33,991 nucleotides of DNA from Mycobacterium sp. (GTDB lineage: Bacteria; Actinomycetota; Actinomycetes; Mycobacteriales; Mycobacteriaceae): NCBI GenBank assembly GCA_018883075.1, contig VEQU01000015.1, positions 1 to 33,991 of the forward strand, written 5' to 3'. Of this stretch, positions 16,364-26,158 are shown piece after piece; position 1 is the first letter of the stretch, and each line of letters starts with the position of its first letter. The notes beneath the pieces were generated by a model. That model was given only the letters and a program-made list of their open reading frames with translations, was not told the DNA's origin and searched no databases. Made by a program: the position numbers and the translations under genes.

Positions 16364-17827
16364 ATGAGCACCGAAGCGATCCTGCCTGCCGCGACGGCCC
16401 CCGGCGCCGAGTACGCCGCCACCGCCAGCGAGGCCTATAAAGCGGCGCTGAGCATCATCGAGACAGTGGAACCGCGGATCGCGGCGGCCACCCGCAAAGA
16501 ACTCGCCGACCAACGCGAATCGCTGAAGCTGATCGCGAGTGAGAACTACGCCTCCCCGGCCGTGTTGCTGACCATGGGCACCTGGCTGTCCGACAAGTAC
16601 GCCGAAGGCACCGTCGGGCACCGCTTCTACGCCGGCTGCCAGAACGTCGACGAGATCGAATCCATCGCCGCCGAGCATGCGCGCGAACTGTTCGGCGCCC
16701 CGTACGCCTATGTGCAACCGCACTCCGGCATCGACGCGAACCTGGTCGCGTTCTGGGCCATCCTCGCCACCCGTGTCGAGGCGCCCGCTCTTAACGAGTC
16801 CGGCGTGAAGAACGTCAACGACCTCTCCGAGGCGGAGTGGGAACGCCTGCGCGCCAAACTCGGAAGCCAGCGGCTGATGGGCATGTCGCTGGATGCCGGC
16901 GGACACCTGACCCACGGCTTCCGGCCCAACATCTCCGGCAAGATGTTCCACCAGCGCAGCTACGGCACCGACCCGAAGACGGGCCTGCTCGACTATGACG
17001 CCGTCGCCGCCGCCGCGCGCGAGTTCAAGCCGCTGATCCTGGTCGCCGGGTACTCCGCGTATCCGCGGCGGGTCAACTTCGCCACGATGCGCGAGATCGC
17101 CGACGAGGTGGGCGCGACGTTCATGGTCGACATGGCGCACTTCTCCGGTCTGGTCGCCGGCAAGGTGCTCACCGGCGATGAAGACCCGGTGCCGCACGCC
17201 CACGTCGTCACCACCACCACGCACAAGTCGCTGCGCGGTCCGCGCGGCGGTCTGGTGCTGGCCACCAAGGAGTACTCCGACGCCGTCGACAAGGGCTGCC
17301 CGATGGTGCTCGGCGGACCGCTGTCCCACGTGATGGCCGCCAAGGCCGTCGCCTTCGCCGAGGCGCGCCAGCCGTCGTTCCGCGCCTACGCCCAGCGGGT
17401 GGCCGACAACGCGCAGGCGTTCGCCGACGGCCTGATGCGCCGCGGCGCCAACCTCGTCACCGGCGGCACCGACAACCACCTGGTGCTGCTCGATGTGCAG
17501 AGCTTCGGTATCACCGGACGGCAGGCCGAGTCGGCGCTGCTGGATTCCGGCATCGTGACCAACCGCAACTCGATCCCGGCCGATCCCAACGGCGCCTGGT
17601 ACACCAGCGGCATCCGGTTCGGCACCCCGGCGCTGACCACCCGCGGCTTCGGGCCCGCCGAGTTCGACCGGGTGGCCGAACTCGTGGTCGAGACGCTGTC
17701 CAACACGACCGCTGAGGGGACGTCGAAGGCCAAGTACACCCTCGTCGACCAGACCGCCGACTGGGTGCGCTCGGCTGCCGCCGAACTGCTTGACGCCAAC
17801 CCGCTGTACCCGGGCCTTACCCTCTGA
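16364..17827 (+). CDS. glyA: Serine hydroxymethyltransferase, long subtype
   Basis: SHMT interconverts serine and glycine while loading a one-carbon unit on tetrahydrofolate. The PLP lysine is Lys288 in [42 protein letters not shown] and [11 protein letters not shown] are all present. The protein has 487 residues against about 425 for typical bacterial GlyA. It has about 45 extra residues at the N terminus and an insertion at roughly 134-170 ([20 protein letters not shown] and onward). This is the long form I associate with Chlamydia and some actinobacteria, not the short GlyA1 I recall for Rv1093 at this place. All catalytic segments are intact. The desA2 gene follows after 29 bp with its own promoter. 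Confidence 0.9.
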   Translation: MSTEAILPAATAPGAEYAATASEAYKAALSIIETVEPRIAAATRKELADQRESLKLIASENYASPAVLLTMGTWLSDKYAEGTVGHRFYAGCQNVDEIESIAAEHARELFGAPYAYVQPHSGIDANLVAFWAILATRVEAPALNESGVKNVNDLSEAEWERLRAKLGSQRLMGMSLDAGGHLTHGFRPNISGKMFHQRSYGTDPKTGLLDYDAVAAAAREFKPLILVAGYSAYPRRVNFATMREIADEVGATFMVDMAHFSGLVAGKVLTGDEDPVPHAHVVTTTTHKSLRGPRGGLVLATKEYSDAVDKGCPMVLGGPLSHVMAAKAVAFAEARQPSFRAYAQRVADNAQAFADGLMRRGANLVTGGTDNHLVLLDVQSFGITGRQAESALLDSGIVTNRNSIPADPNGAWYTSGIRFGTPALTTRGFGPAEFDRVAELVVETLSNTTAEGTSKAKYTLVDQTADWVRSAAAELLDANPLYPGLTL

Positions 17828-17844
17828 TATCCGTTAACATCGGT

Positions 17845-17850
17845 TACACT
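17845..17850 (+). promoter_or_regulatory. desA2: desA2 -10 box (leaderless layout)
   Basis: TACACT is followed by exactly 6 nt and ATG 17857; no ribosome-binding site fits in the space. This is one of the cleanest leaderless layouts in the window. Confidence 0.55.
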
Positions 17851-17856
17851 TAGTTC

Positions 17857-18687
17857 ATGGCTCAGAAACCTGCCGCGAACGCGCTGACCCTCGAACTCGA
17901 GTCCGTGGTCGCCGATTCCCTCGCCGTGTACCTCGAGCACGCCGACGAGTGGTACGCCCACGACTACGTGCCCTTCGACCAGGGCGAGAATTTCGCCTTC
18001 CTCGGCGGGCGTGACTGGGATCCCTCTCAGGCCACCCTTCCCGCCGATGTCGTCGACGCCCTCGAAGTGCTGCTGGTGACCAAGGACAACCTGGCCGGCT
18101 ACCACCGCGAACTCGTCGAGCACTTCATCCTCGAGGACAAGTGGGGCCGGTGGCTCGGCCGCTGGACCGCGGAGGAGAACCTGCACGCCATCGCGATCCG
18201 CGAGTACCTGGTGGTGACCCGCAATTTCGACCCCAACGCCAACGAAGAGGTGCGGGTCGCCCACGTGATGCGGGGCTATCGCGCCGACCAGTACACCCAG
18301 ATCGAGACGCTGGTGTTCATGGCACTCTACGAGCGCGCGCACGCGGTTTACCTGCGCAACCTCGAGGAGAAGGTCGACGAGCCCGTCTTGAAGACGCTGA
18401 TCGGCCGGATCGCCCGCGACGAGGAACGCCACGAGCAGTTCTTCGGCAAGCTCGTCGCGCACTGCCTCAAGCACCACACCGACCAGACCGTCGGGGCGAT
18501 CGCCCGTCGCGCGCCGGAATTCACAGTTGTCGGCGGCGACATCCTGGAGTACCGGGAGAACAAGCTTCGCGCGGTAGCCGAGGCCGGTATCTTCGACCAG
18601 GACGCCGCGCGGAAAGTCGTCTCCGACCTCATCGTCGCCTGGGGTGTGGCCGACGAAGCGATGCTCAAGAAGTTCGTCCTCGGCTAA
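17857..18687 (+). CDS. desA2: Acyl-ACP desaturase DesA2
   Basis: This 276-residue soluble diiron protein belongs to the plant-type stearoyl-ACP desaturase family and is thought to introduce a double bond into acyl-ACP precursors of mycolic acids. The two metal-binding repeats are EENLH (Glu107, His110) and DEERH (Glu189, His192), with a further likely ligand Glu159. There is no signal peptide or membrane segment. Its size and place next to glyA fit Rv1094. The start codon is fixed by the -10 box 6 nt upstream. phoH2 follows after about 60-90 bp. Confidence 0.93.
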   Translation: MAQKPAANALTLELESVVADSLAVYLEHADEWYAHDYVPFDQGENFAFLGGRDWDPSQATLPADVVDALEVLLVTKDNLAGYHRELVEHFILEDKWGRWLGRWTAEENLHAIAIREYLVVTRNFDPNANEEVRVAHVMRGYRADQYTQIETLVFMALYERAHAVYLRNLEEKVDEPVLKTLIGRIARDEERHEQFFGKLVAHCLKHHTDQTVGAIARRAPEFTVVGGDILEYRENKLRAVAEAGIFDQDAARKVVSDLIVAWGVADEAMLKKFVLG

Positions 18688-18733
18688 CCGCCCGACCCCC
18701 GGCGCGCCTCACCCGCGTGCCGTGCGGCGGGGG

Positions 18734-18739
18734 TAGCGT
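18734..18739 (+). promoter_or_regulatory. phoH2: Possible -10 box upstream of phoH2
   Basis: TAGCGT lies 8 nt before ATG 18748. A transcript starting there would be leaderless for the longer PhoH2 form and would still contain AGGAG (18765-18769) in front of GTG 18775. Confidence 0.35.
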
Positions 18740-18774
18740 CGGCTCCGATGGCTCAGCGAGCTTCAGGAGCGCCC

Positions 18775-20094
18775 GTGACCGAAACGCACGCGCCCACCCG
18801 GACGTACGTGCTCGACACCTCCGTACTGCTTTCCGATCCCTGGGCGTGTACCCGGTTCGCCGAGCATGACGTGGTCGTCCCGCTGGTCGTGATCAGCGAA
18901 CTGGAAGCCAAGCGCCACCACCACGAACTCGGTTGGTTCGCACGACAGGCGCTGCGCCTGTTCGACGATCTCCGCCTGGAGCACGGACGTCTTGATCAGC
19001 CGATACCCATTGGCACACAGGGCGGGACGCTGCACGTCGAGCTCAATCACAGCGATCCCGCGGTGCTGCCGGCCGGCTTCCGGACCGACACCAACGACGC
19101 CCGGATTCTCACCTGCGCGGCGAATCTGGCAGCCGAGGGCAAACGGGTGACCCTGGTCAGCAAGGACATCCCCTTGCGCGTGAAGGCCGGTGCGGTGGGC
19201 CTGGCGGCGGACGAGTATCACGCGCAGGACGTCATCACGTCCGGCTGGACCGGCATGTCCGAACTCGAGGTGTCGGGCGACGACGTCGACACGCTGTTCA
19301 CCGAGGGTGAGATCGACCTGGTCGACGCCCGGGATCTGCCGTGCCACACCGGCATTCGGCTGCTCGGTGGCAACTCGCACGCACTCGGCAGGGTGAACGC
19401 GGACAAACGGGTGCAGCTGGTGCGCGGTGATCGCGAGGTCTTCGGGCTGCGCGGCCGCTCCGCCGAGCAGCGCGTCGCACTGGACCTGTTGCTCGACGAG
19501 TCGGTCGGCATCGTCTCGCTCGGCGGGAAGGCCGGAACGGGTAAGTCAGCGCTCGCGCTGTGCGCCGGCCTGGAGGCGGTGCTGGAGCGGCGCAGTCAGC
19601 GCAAGGTCGTGGTGTTCCGTCCGCTCTACGCAGTCGGCGGACAGGAACTCGGTTACCTGCCGGGCAGCGAGAGCGACAAGATGGGCCCGTGGGCGCAGGC
19701 GGTCTTTGACACACTCGAGGGTCTGGCCAGCCCGGCGGTGCTTGAGGAGGTGCTCTCCCGGGGCATGCTCGAAGTGCTGCCTTTGACGCACATCCGCGGC
19801 CGCTCACTTCATGATTCCTTCGTGATCGTCGACGAGGCTCAGTCTCTCGAGCGCAACGTGCTGCTCACCGTGCTGTCGCGTCTCGGCGCCGGTTCGCGGG
19901 TGGTGCTCACCCACGATGTTGCGCAGCGCGACAACCTGCGTGTCGGCCGGCACGACGGTGTGGCCGCGGTCATCGAGAAACTCAAAGGGCATCCGCTGTT
20001 CGCGCACGTCACGCTCATGCGCAGCGAACGGTCACCGATCGCCGCGCTGGTCACCGAGATGCTCGAGGAGATCAGCCCGGGCGCCCTGCCCTGA
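18775..20094 (+). CDS. phoH2: PhoH2: PIN-domain ribonuclease fused to PhoH RNA helicase
   Basis: This is a two-domain RNA-processing enzyme of 439 residues. Residues 8 to about 140 form a PIN domain with acidic residues at Asp14 (YVLDTSVLL), Glu42, Asp108 and Asp131. The C-terminal PhoH ATPase has a Walker A GKAGTGKS ending in Lys257-Ser258 and a Walker B VIVDEAQ (Asp352, Glu353). Mycobacterial PhoH2 has been described as a sequence-specific RNA helicase/RNase with toxin-like behaviour and a short overlapping upstream partner gene, phoAT. GTG 18775 is chosen for its AGGAG at 5 nt spacing. ATG 18748 in the same frame would add nine residues and may be a leaderless start. Synteny is with Rv1095. 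Confidence 0.93.
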   Translation: MTETHAPTRTYVLDTSVLLSDPWACTRFAEHDVVVPLVVISELEAKRHHHELGWFARQALRLFDDLRLEHGRLDQPIPIGTQGGTLHVELNHSDPAVLPAGFRTDTNDARILTCAANLAAEGKRVTLVSKDIPLRVKAGAVGLAADEYHAQDVITSGWTGMSELEVSGDDVDTLFTEGEIDLVDARDLPCHTGIRLLGGNSHALGRVNADKRVQLVRGDREVFGLRGRSAEQRVALDLLLDESVGIVSLGGKAGTGKSALALCAGLEAVLERRSQRKVVVFRPLYAVGGQELGYLPGSESDKMGPWAQAVFDTLEGLASPAVLEEVLSRGMLEVLPLTHIRGRSLHDSFVIVDEAQSLERNVLLTVLSRLGAGSRVVLTHDVAQRDNLRVGRHDGVAAVIEKLKGHPLFAHVTLMRSERSPIAALVTEMLEEISPGALP

Positions 20095-20111
20095 CGGTGC
20101 CCGCGGCTGGG

Positions 20112-20117
20112 TAAAAT
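20112..20117 (+). promoter_or_regulatory. -10 box of the polysaccharide deacetylase gene (leaderless layout)
   Basis: TAAAAT is followed by exactly 6 nt and GTG 20124. It is the most consensus-like box of this series and there is no ribosome-binding site, so a leaderless GTG start is likely. Confidence 0.6.
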
Positions 20118-20123
20118 CGGCAG

Positions 20124-20972
20124 GTGCTGCGCCGTTCTTTCGTCTCGACGCTGGTGGCCGCTGTGCTCACGGTGCTCACCGGTTGCGCCGCGCCGTCGTC
20201 TCCCCAGGCCGACACGGTCGACTGCGCACGCCAGAAGTGTGTGGCGTTAACCTTCGACGACGGACCGTCGCCCTACACCGACCGCCTGGTGCAGGTACTG
20301 AGCGACGCCGGCGCCACAGCGACGTTCTTCATGATCGGCAACAAGGTTACGGCCAACCCCGAGGGTGCCAGGCGCGTCGCGCAGGCCGGTATGGAGATCG
20401 GCAATCACACCTGGGAACACCCCAACATGACGACCATCCCGGCTCAGTTCGTGCCGGAGCAGTTGTCCAGGGCGCAAGAGGCAATCGCCGCGGCCACCGG
20501 CCAGACGCCGACGCTGTGGCGCCCGCCGGGCGGGCTCACCGACAACGCGGTCAACGCAGTCGCCGCCAAGGAGCGGCTGGCCGGAATCCTTTGGGACGTC
20601 ATCCCTTTCGACTGGATCAACGACTCCGACACCGCGGCCACCCGCTACATGCTGATGACGCAGATCCGTCCCGGATCGGTGGTGCTCTTCCACGACACCT
20701 ATTCATCGACGGTCGATCTGGTCTATCAGTTCCTGCCGGTGCTCAAGGCCAACGGCTACCGGCTTGTGACTGTGAGCCAGCTACTCGGCCGGCGTGCGCC
20801 CGGCAGCGTGTACGGCGGTCGCGAGAACGGGCCGCCCGCCGACGCGCTGCGCGACATCCCCGCCTCGGAGATTCCGGGTTTGCCGGCAACACCGTCGCCG
20901 TCGCCGATGCCGAACTTCCCGATCACCGACATTCCGGGCGCCAACTCCGGCGGTCCCACCAACGGCGCGTAG
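20124..20972 (+). CDS. Lipoprotein polysaccharide deacetylase (NodB domain)
   Basis: This 282-residue CE4 esterase removes N- or O-acetyl groups from a cell-envelope polysaccharide such as peptidoglycan. An N-terminal signal peptide ends in LTGC, with Cys21 a candidate lipidation site. The NodB motifs follow: TFDDGPS (Asp45 catalytic, Asp46 metal), HTWEH (His95 and His99, metal), RPPGG, and VLFHD near residue 193. The last 45 residues are a Pro/Gly/Ser-rich tail. The protein is thus probably tethered outside the membrane. Synteny points to Rv1096. The antiporter gene starts 5 nt after its stop, so the two are co-transcribed. Confidence 0.9.
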   Translation: MLRRSFVSTLVAAVLTVLTGCAAPSSPQADTVDCARQKCVALTFDDGPSPYTDRLVQVLSDAGATATFFMIGNKVTANPEGARRVAQAGMEIGNHTWEHPNMTTIPAQFVPEQLSRAQEAIAAATGQTPTLWRPPGGLTDNAVNAVAAKERLAGILWDVIPFDWINDSDTAATRYMLMTQIRPGSVVLFHDTYSSTVDLVYQFLPVLKANGYRLVTVSQLLGRRAPGSVYGGRENGPPADALRDIPASEIPGLPATPSPSPMPNFPITDIPGANSGGPTNGA

Positions 20973-20977
20973 CGGCC

Positions 20978-22204
20978 GTGCATCAGACGACCCCGCTGGT
21001 CCTCGCCGTCATGGTGCTCGGGTACGCGCTGGTCTCCGAGAGAGTCAACAGCAGCTTCATCGCCCCCGCGCTGGTGTTCATGCTCGTCGGGGCGGCGCTG
21101 GGGCCCTTCGGTCTGCATCTGCTCGATGCCGGGCCGGGGACCGAGGGCTACACCGCGCTCGCGCAGTTGGCACTGACCGTGATCCTGTTCAACCAGGCCG
21201 CCAAACTCCGATTCGACCGCATCCGTGTGCACGGGCCGGTGACGCTGCGGCTTCTGGTGGTCGGCATACCGCTCACGGTCGTACTGGGTGCGCTGACCGC
21301 CACCGCACTGCTGCCGGTGCTGCCGTGGTGGGAGGCGGTGTGTCTCGCGGCGATCGTCGCGCCGACCGAGGCCGCCCTGATCGAGGCACTGCTGGAAGAC
21401 CGCCGGATTCCCGAACGGGTGCGCCACGCGCTGTCGGTGGAGAGCGGGTTCTACGACGGATTCGCGCTGGCGATTCTGCTGATCGCGCTCGGACTGGCGT
21501 CGCAGCGCGCCGACCCGGCCGACGGACATTGGATGCGTTTCATCTTCGCCACCGAGGTGCTCTCGCTCGTCGCCGGCGCCGCGATCGGCCTCACCGGGGG
21601 ACTGGTGGTGCGATGGTCGCGGCGGCAGGGGTGGATGAGCGACACCTGGGCCCAGTTGGCCACCCTCGCGCTGGCGCTGGTCTGCTTCCAGATCGGCGAG
21701 CGCATCGAGGCGAGCGGGTTCGTCGCCGCCTTCACCGGCGGGCTGGCGTTCTCGTTCATCACCCGGCGCACACAATCCGAGGGCGATGTTCATGAGGTAC
21801 CGACGGCGGTGTCGGATGCCACGGGGCAGCTGCTCGAGTTGCTGGTGTTCGCGATGTTCGGCGCGTTCGCCGTCATCGACGGATGGCGGCGTGCCGACTG
21901 GCGGGTGGTCGCGTTCTCCGTGCTGGCGTTGTTCGCCGTCCGCATCGTCGCGGTGTCTGTGGCTCTGCTGCGCACCGGGCTACCGGTCTCCAACCGGCTG
22001 TTCATCGGCTGGTTCGGCCCGCGCGGCATCGGGACCGTCGTGCTGGGTCTGCTGGTGATCGATCGCGGCGAAATCGCGCACGCCGACGTGATCGCCGTCG
22101 TCGTGGTCGTGTCCGTGACCGTGAGCCTGGTGCTGCACAGCCTTACTGCGGGACCCGCCATCCGCAGACTGGGCGCTAGCCCTGTTCGCGGACCTTCGCC
22201 ATAG
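20978..22204 (+). CDS. CPA1-type cation:proton antiporter with variant motif
   Basis: This 408-residue membrane protein has about 11-12 transmembrane segments and the layout of NhaP/CPA1 antiporters, which exchange Na+ or K+ for H+. In the core, the usual PTD is PTE (129-131), and the usual ESxxND ion-binding motif reads ESGFYDG, with Tyr159 where Asn is expected; Asp160 is kept. The start is GTG 20978, 5 nt after the deacetylase stop. A much longer open frame upstream is antisense-like read-through of other genes. The 3' end overlaps the convergent fum gene by 29 bp. I recall no antiporter at this place in M. tuberculosis. Confidence 0.85.
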   Translation: MHQTTPLVLAVMVLGYALVSERVNSSFIAPALVFMLVGAALGPFGLHLLDAGPGTEGYTALAQLALTVILFNQAAKLRFDRIRVHGPVTLRLLVVGIPLTVVLGALTATALLPVLPWWEAVCLAAIVAPTEAALIEALLEDRRIPERVRHALSVESGFYDGFALAILLIALGLASQRADPADGHWMRFIFATEVLSLVAGAAIGLTGGLVVRWSRRQGWMSDTWAQLATLALALVCFQIGERIEASGFVAAFTGGLAFSFITRRTQSEGDVHEVPTAVSDATGQLLELLVFAMFGAFAVIDGWRRADWRVVAFSVLALFAVRIVAVSVALLRTGLPVSNRLFIGWFGPRGIGTVVLGLLVIDRGEIAHADVIAVVVVVSVTVSLVLHSLTAGPAIRRLGASPVRGPSP

Positions 22205-23588
22205 CCAGTACGTCGAGGCGGCGGTCCAGTTCCTCCTCGGAGAGCTTGTCGCCGATCAGGCCGCGGTCGATCACCGTCTGGCGGATCGTCTTGTGCTCCT
22301 TGAGCGCCTGCTTGGCCACTGCGGCAGCCTCCTCGTAACCGATGGCCGAGTTCAGCGGAGTCACGATCGACGGCGATGACTCGGCCAGCCGGCGCAGCCG
22401 CTCCTCGTCGGCCACCAGGCCGTCGATGCAGCGCGCGGCGAACAGTTTCGACACGTTGGCCAGCAGGGTGAACGACTCCAGCAGATTGCGGGCCATCATC
22501 GGGATGTACACGTTGAGTTCGAACGCTCCCGACAGTCCGCCCACGGTGATGGCGGCGTCATTGCCGATCACCTGCGCGGCGACCTGGGTGACCGCCTCGG
22601 GGATCACCGGGTTGACCTTTCCGGGCATGATCGAGGAGCCCGGCTGCAGATCGGGCAGGTGCAATTCCGCCAGGCCGGTCAGCGGGCCCGAACCCATCCA
22701 GCGAATGTCGTTGGCGATCTTGGTCAGCGACACCGCGATGGTCTTCAATGCGCCGGAGGCCTCGACGAGCCCGTCGCGGGCGGCCTGGGCCTCGAACGAG
22801 TCCTTGGCCGTTGTCAGCTCGGCCAGACCGGTCTGGGCGACGAGCACCTCGACCACCTTCGCGCCGAATCCGTCGGGGGCATTGAGGCCGGTGCCGACGG
22901 CGGTGCCGCCGATCGCCAGTTCGCCCAGCCGGGGGAGCGTCCCGCGGACCCGTTCGATGCCGGCCTCGATCTGACGGGCGTAACCGCCGAACTCCTGGCC
23001 GAGGGTCACCGGGACGGCGTCCATCAGGTGGGTGCGGCCGCTCTTGACGACGGTGCGCCACTGGCGGGACTTGGCCTCTAGCGAGGCGTGCAGAACCTCC
23101 AGCGCCGGGATCAGCTGGCGCACAGCGGCTTCGGTGGCCGCGATATGGGTCGAAGTCGGGAATGTGTCATTGGACGACTGCGACATGTTGACATCGTCAT
23201 TGGGGTGCACCGTCACACCGTCGCGGGCGCAGATCGAGGCGATCACCTCGTTGGCATTCATATTGGAACTGGTGCCCGAGCCGGTCTGGAAGACGTCGAT
23301 CGGGAACTGATCGTCGTGCCGGCCGTCGGCGATCTCGTTGGCCGCGGCGATGATCGCGTCGGCCTTCTCGGCCGCCAGCAGACCAAGGTCCTTGTTGACC
23401 TGTGCGCAGGCCGCCTTCAGCAGCGCCATGGCCCGGATCTGGTTGCGGTCCAGACCCCTGAAGGAGATCGGGAAGTTCTCCACCGCACGCTGGGTCTGCG
23501 CACGCCACAAGGCTTTGGCCGGCACCCGGACCTCGCCCATGGTGTCGTGCTCGATCCGGAACTCGCCGTCAGCCGAGATGCTGGTCAT
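22176..23588 (-). CDS. fum: Class II fumarate hydratase
   Basis: This is an oxygen-stable, iron-free fumarase of 470 residues converting fumarate and malate in the TCA cycle. The superfamily signature [11 protein letters not shown] is at 317-327, with the catalytic Ser318 at the same number as in E. coli Fum[10 protein letters not shown] carries His187, and [14 protein letters not shown] (102-115) marks it as fumarase. The start ATG 23588 has AAAGG about 7 nt upstream. It is 12 nt downstream of glpX, so it is in that operon. Its last 29 bp overlap the antiporter gene on the other strand. Synteny is Rv1098c. Confidence 0.96.
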   Translation of the reverse strand: MTSISADGEFRIEHDTMGEVRVPAKALWRAQTQRAVENFPISFRGLDRNQIRAMALLKAACAQVNKDLGLLAAEKADAIIAAANEIADGRHDDQFPIDVFQTGSGTSSNMNANEVIASICARDGVTVHPNDDVNMSQSSNDTFPTSTHIAATEAAVRQLIPALEVLHASLEAKSRQWRTVVKSGRTHLMDAVPVTLGQEFGGYARQIEAGIERVRGTLPRLGELAIGGTAVGTGLNAPDGFGAKVVEVLVAQTGLAELTTAKDSFEAQAARDGLVEASGALKTIAVSLTKIANDIRWMGSGPLTGLAELHLPDLQPGSSIMPGKVNPVIPEAVTQVAAQVIGNDAAITVGGLSGAFELNVYIPMMARNLLESFTLLANVSKLFAARCIDGLVADEERLRRLAESSPSIVTPLNSAIGYEEAAAVAKQALKEHKTIRQTVIDRGLIGDKLSEEELDRRLDVLAMAKVREQG

Positions 23589-23600
23589 CTACTGCCTTTC

Positions 23601-24632
23601 TCAGGGAAGGGGATACGCGGCCGAGATGTCCCCGGTGAAATCCACCGCGGAGTACTCGTTGAGCTTGGACAGCCGGTGATAGGCCTCGATAAGACGGACG
23701 GTGCCGGACTTGGCACGCATCACGATCGACTGGGTGGTGCAGCCGCCGCCGAAGTACCGCACACCTTTGAGGAGATCGCCGTCGGTGACGCCGGTGGCAC
23801 TGAAGAAGACGTTCTCGCCGGAGACCAGGTCCTCGGTGCCCAGCACCTGGTTCAGGTCGTGGCCGCGGTCGATGGCCTTCTGCCGCTCAGCGTCGTCGGT
23901 GGGAGCGAGCTGCGCCTGAATGGCTCCGCCCATGCACCGGATCGCCGCAGCGGTGATGATCCCCTCGGGGGTTCCGCCGATCCCGGCAAGCATGTCGGTG
24001 CCGGATCCCGGGCGGCACGCGGAGATCGCGCCGGCCACGTCGCCGTCGGTGATCAGCCGGATCCTTGCGCCCGCCTCCCGCACGTCGGCGATGAGTTTCT
24101 GGTGCCGGGGCCGGTCCAGGATGCACACCGTCAGGTCGGCCACCGATGACTTCTTCGCCTTCGCCACGCGCCGGATGTTCTCGCCGATCGGCGCGGTGAT
24201 GTCGATGGCGTCGACGGCATCGGGTCCGACGGCGATCTTGTTCATGTAGAACACCGCCGAGGGGTCGAACATCGCCCCGCGCTCGGCGACGGCCAGCACC
24301 GAGATCGCATTGGGCATGCCCTTGCTCATCAGGGTGGTGCCGTCGACCGGGTCGACGGCGAAGTCGCAGTCGGGGCCGTCGCCGTTGCCCACCTCTTCGC
24401 CGTTGTAGAGCATGGGGGCGTTGTCCTTCTCGCCCTCGCCGATCACCACCACACCACGCATCGACACCGAGTTGACCAGTTGCCGCATGGCGTCGACGGC
24501 GGCGCCGTCTCCGCCCTCCTTGTCGCCGCGGCCCACCCAGCGGCCGGCGGCCATTGCGCCGGCCTCGGTGACCCGGACCAGTTCCAGCGCGAGGTTGCGG
24601 TCGGGGGCTTCGCGGCGACGGCTGTCCGGCAT
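23601..24632 (-). CDS. glpX: Class II fructose-1,6-bisphosphatase
   Basis: GlpX hydrolyses fructose-1,6-bisphosphate to fructose-6-phosphate, the committed gluconeogenic step. The 343 residues include the lithium-sensitive phosphatase motif DPVDGTT (94-100), the upstream [12 protein letters not shown] that supplies metal ligands, and [18 protein letters not shown] in the sugar-phosphate site. ATG 24632 is chosen because GACAAT lies 6 nt before it (a weak -10 box, leaderless layout); the frame is open 25 codons further upstream. It is transcribed with fum and divergent from the DUF4245 gene. Synteny is Rv1099c. Confidence 0.95.
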   Translation of the reverse strand: MPDSRRREAPDRNLALELVRVTEAGAMAAGRWVGRGDKEGGDGAAVDAMRQLVNSVSMRGVVVIGEGEKDNAPMLYNGEEVGNGDGPDCDFAVDPVDGTTLMSKGMPNAISVLAVAERGAMFDPSAVFYMNKIAVGPDAVDAIDITAPIGENIRRVAKAKKSSVADLTVCILDRPRHQKLIADVREAGARIRLITDGDVAGAISACRPGSGTDMLAGIGGTPEGIITAAAIRCMGGAIQAQLAPTDDAERQKAIDRGHDLNQVLGTEDLVSGENVFFSATGVTDGDLLKGVRYFGGGCTTQSIVMRAKSGTVRLIEAYHRLSKLNEYSAVDFTGDISAAYPLP

Positions 24633-24638
24633 TGGGGG

Positions 24639-24679
24639 ATTGTCCCAGAGCCGGTTGGTTCGTCCAGACCTGGGATACT
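24639..24679. promoter_or_regulatory. Divergent promoters between glpX and the DUF4245 gene
   Basis: On the minus strand GACAAT (24644-24639) is 6 nt before the glpX ATG. On the plus strand GATACT (24674-24679) is 7 nt before GTG 24687. Both match TANNNT at all but the first base, and neither gene has a ribosome-binding site. Confidence 0.4.
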
Positions 24680-24686
24680 GGCGGGC

Positions 24687-25331
24687 GTGAGTGCACCCAG
24701 CGAGCAAGGCCCGCCGCCTGCGAGACCGCCCAAGCCGCGGATTCTTCAGGACGGCCGCGACATGTTCTGGTCGCTGATCCCCCTGGTGATCGCCTGCGTC
24801 GTGCTGGCCGGCCTCGTCGGGACGTGCTCGGTGCGCCCCGGTGGGCCCTCCGACGGGATGGTGCCGTCCTACGACGCCGCGGCCGCCCTGCAGGCCGACG
24901 CCGATGTGCTCGACATTCCGGTGCGGCTGCCGAAACTGCCCGCCGGCTGGCAGGCCAACTCCGGTGCGCGCGACGGTATCGACGGCGGGCGCACCGATCC
25001 CGCGTCAGGTCAGCGGCAGCGCGCCGTCACCGCCCGGGTCGGCTACATCGCCCCGTCGAAGATGTACGTCAGCCTCACCCAGAGCGACGCCGACGAGACC
25101 GCGCTGGTGGCCTCGATCCAGAAGTCGCTGTATCCGACCGGCGTCGAGGACATCGACGGTGTTCGCTGGGTGGTCTACCAGGGCGGAGAGGACACCGAGC
25201 CGGTGTGGACCACGCGGCTGAACGGTCCCGGGGGCTCGGTTCAGCTGGCCATCACAGGAGCCGGTTCCGCCGAGGACTTCCGCGCTCTGGCGATCGCAAC
25301 CCAGACACAGCCGCCGCTGGCGCAGAGCTGA
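24687..25331 (+). CDS. DUF4245 membrane-anchored protein
   Basis: This 214-residue protein has a proline-rich cytoplasmic N terminus, one transmembrane helix near 30-48 ([16 protein letters not shown]) and an extracytoplasmic domain. The pattern and the place next to glpX match Rv1100 (DUF4245), of unknown function. The start is GTG 24687 after a -10 box; the longer open frame upstream overlaps glpX antisense. A dienelactone-hydrolase-like gene follows 23 bp downstream. Confidence 0.85.
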   Translation: MSAPSEQGPPPARPPKPRILQDGRDMFWSLIPLVIACVVLAGLVGTCSVRPGGPSDGMVPSYDAAAALQADADVLDIPVRLPKLPAGWQANSGARDGIDGGRTDPASGQRQRAVTARVGYIAPSKMYVSLTQSDADETALVASIQKSLYPTGVEDIDGVRWVVYQGGEDTEPVWTTRLNGPGGSVQLAITGAGSAEDFRALAIATQTQPPLAQS

Positions 25332-25342
25332 ATCGGCCAGGG

Positions 25343-25348
25343 TTAGAT
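25343..25348 (+). promoter_or_regulatory. Possible -10 box of the dienelactone-hydrolase-like gene
   Basis: TTAGAT is followed by 6 nt (AGGCGA) and ATG 25355. The AGG could alternatively be a poor ribosome-binding site on a transcript from the DUF4245 gene. Confidence 0.3.
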
Positions 25349-25354
25349 AGGCGA

Positions 25355-26158
25355 ATGCCGAACACTGCGCCCGAAGCGGACCTCACCGGCTGGACATGCG
25401 AGCCGTTCACCGCCGCCGGGTTCACCCATGACGTGTACTACAGGGGTTCCGGCCCCGGTGTGGTGCTGATCCCCGAGATGCCGGGCGTGCATCCGGGCGT
25501 TCTGGCGCTGGGCAACCACCTCGTCGACAACGGCTTCATGGTGGCGATCCCGTCGCTGTACGGAACTCCCGGCGCGGCCGCGGTCCGGCCGGGCATGGTG
25601 CCGATACTGCTGCGCGGCTGCGTCGCCAAGGAATTCGCCGCGCTCGCCACCAACCGGGAGCGCCCGGTGGCCGATTACCTTCGAGCGCTTGCCCGTGACT
25701 TGAATGCAAAAACCCCGGGCAAGGGGGTAGGTGTCATCGGGCAGTGCTTCTCCGGTGGGTTCGCACTGGCCGCGGCGGTCGACGACAGTGTGCTGGCACC
25801 GGTGCTCAGCCAGCCGTCGGTGCCGTTGCCGCTCACCGCGGCACAGAAACGCGACCCCGGGCTGAGCGAGCGGGAGATGAAGGTGATCGAGAAGCGTGCC
25901 GCCGAGGAGGGTCTGTGCGCGCTGGCGCTGAGGTTCAGCGCGGATCCGTTGGTCCCGTCGGAACGCTTCGCCGCCCTTAAGGACCGCCTGGGTGACGCGT
26001 TCGAGGTCATCGAGATCGACTCTTCGCCCGGCAACCCGGGCGGATTCGGGAAGATGGCCCACTCGGTGCTCACCCAGGAGTTGCGCGAGATCGACGGGCA
26101 GCCCGCCTATGAGGCCCGCAAGCGCATGGTGGAGTTCCTCAAGGAGCGGCTGGTTTAA
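25355..26158 (+). CDS. Dienelactone-hydrolase-family alpha/beta hydrolase
   Basis: This is a 267-residue cytosolic alpha/beta hydrolase of the dienelactone hydrolase family. The nucleophile is a cysteine, Cys131 in GQCFSGG, as in classical DLH. Glu41 in PEMPG matches the conserved Glu that primes the thiolate. Asp197 (SADPLV) and His236 (MAHSVL) complete the triad. The true substrate is unknown; family members cleave lactones and esters. Its 3' end overlaps the convergent transporter gene by 20 bp. The frame is open far upstream, but only from ATG 25355 does it read like the family. Confidence 0.87.
   Translation: MPNTAPEADLTGWTCEPFTAAGFTHDVYYRGSGPGVVLIPEMPGVHPGVLALGNHLVDNGFMVAIPSLYGTPGAAAVRPGMVPILLRGCVAKEFAALATNRERPVADYLRALARDLNAKTPGKGVGVIGQCFSGGFALAAAVDDSVLAPVLSQPSVPLPLTAAQKRDPGLSEREMKVIEKRAAEEGLCALALRFSADPLVPSERFAALKDRLGDAFEVIEIDSSPGNPGGFGKMAHSVLTQELREIDGQPAYEARKRMVEFLKERLV

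Noticed and set aside
19916-20977. 762-residue version of the antiporter
   Set aside because: The first 354 residues are out-of-frame readings of phoH2 and the deacetylase gene with no membrane segments.
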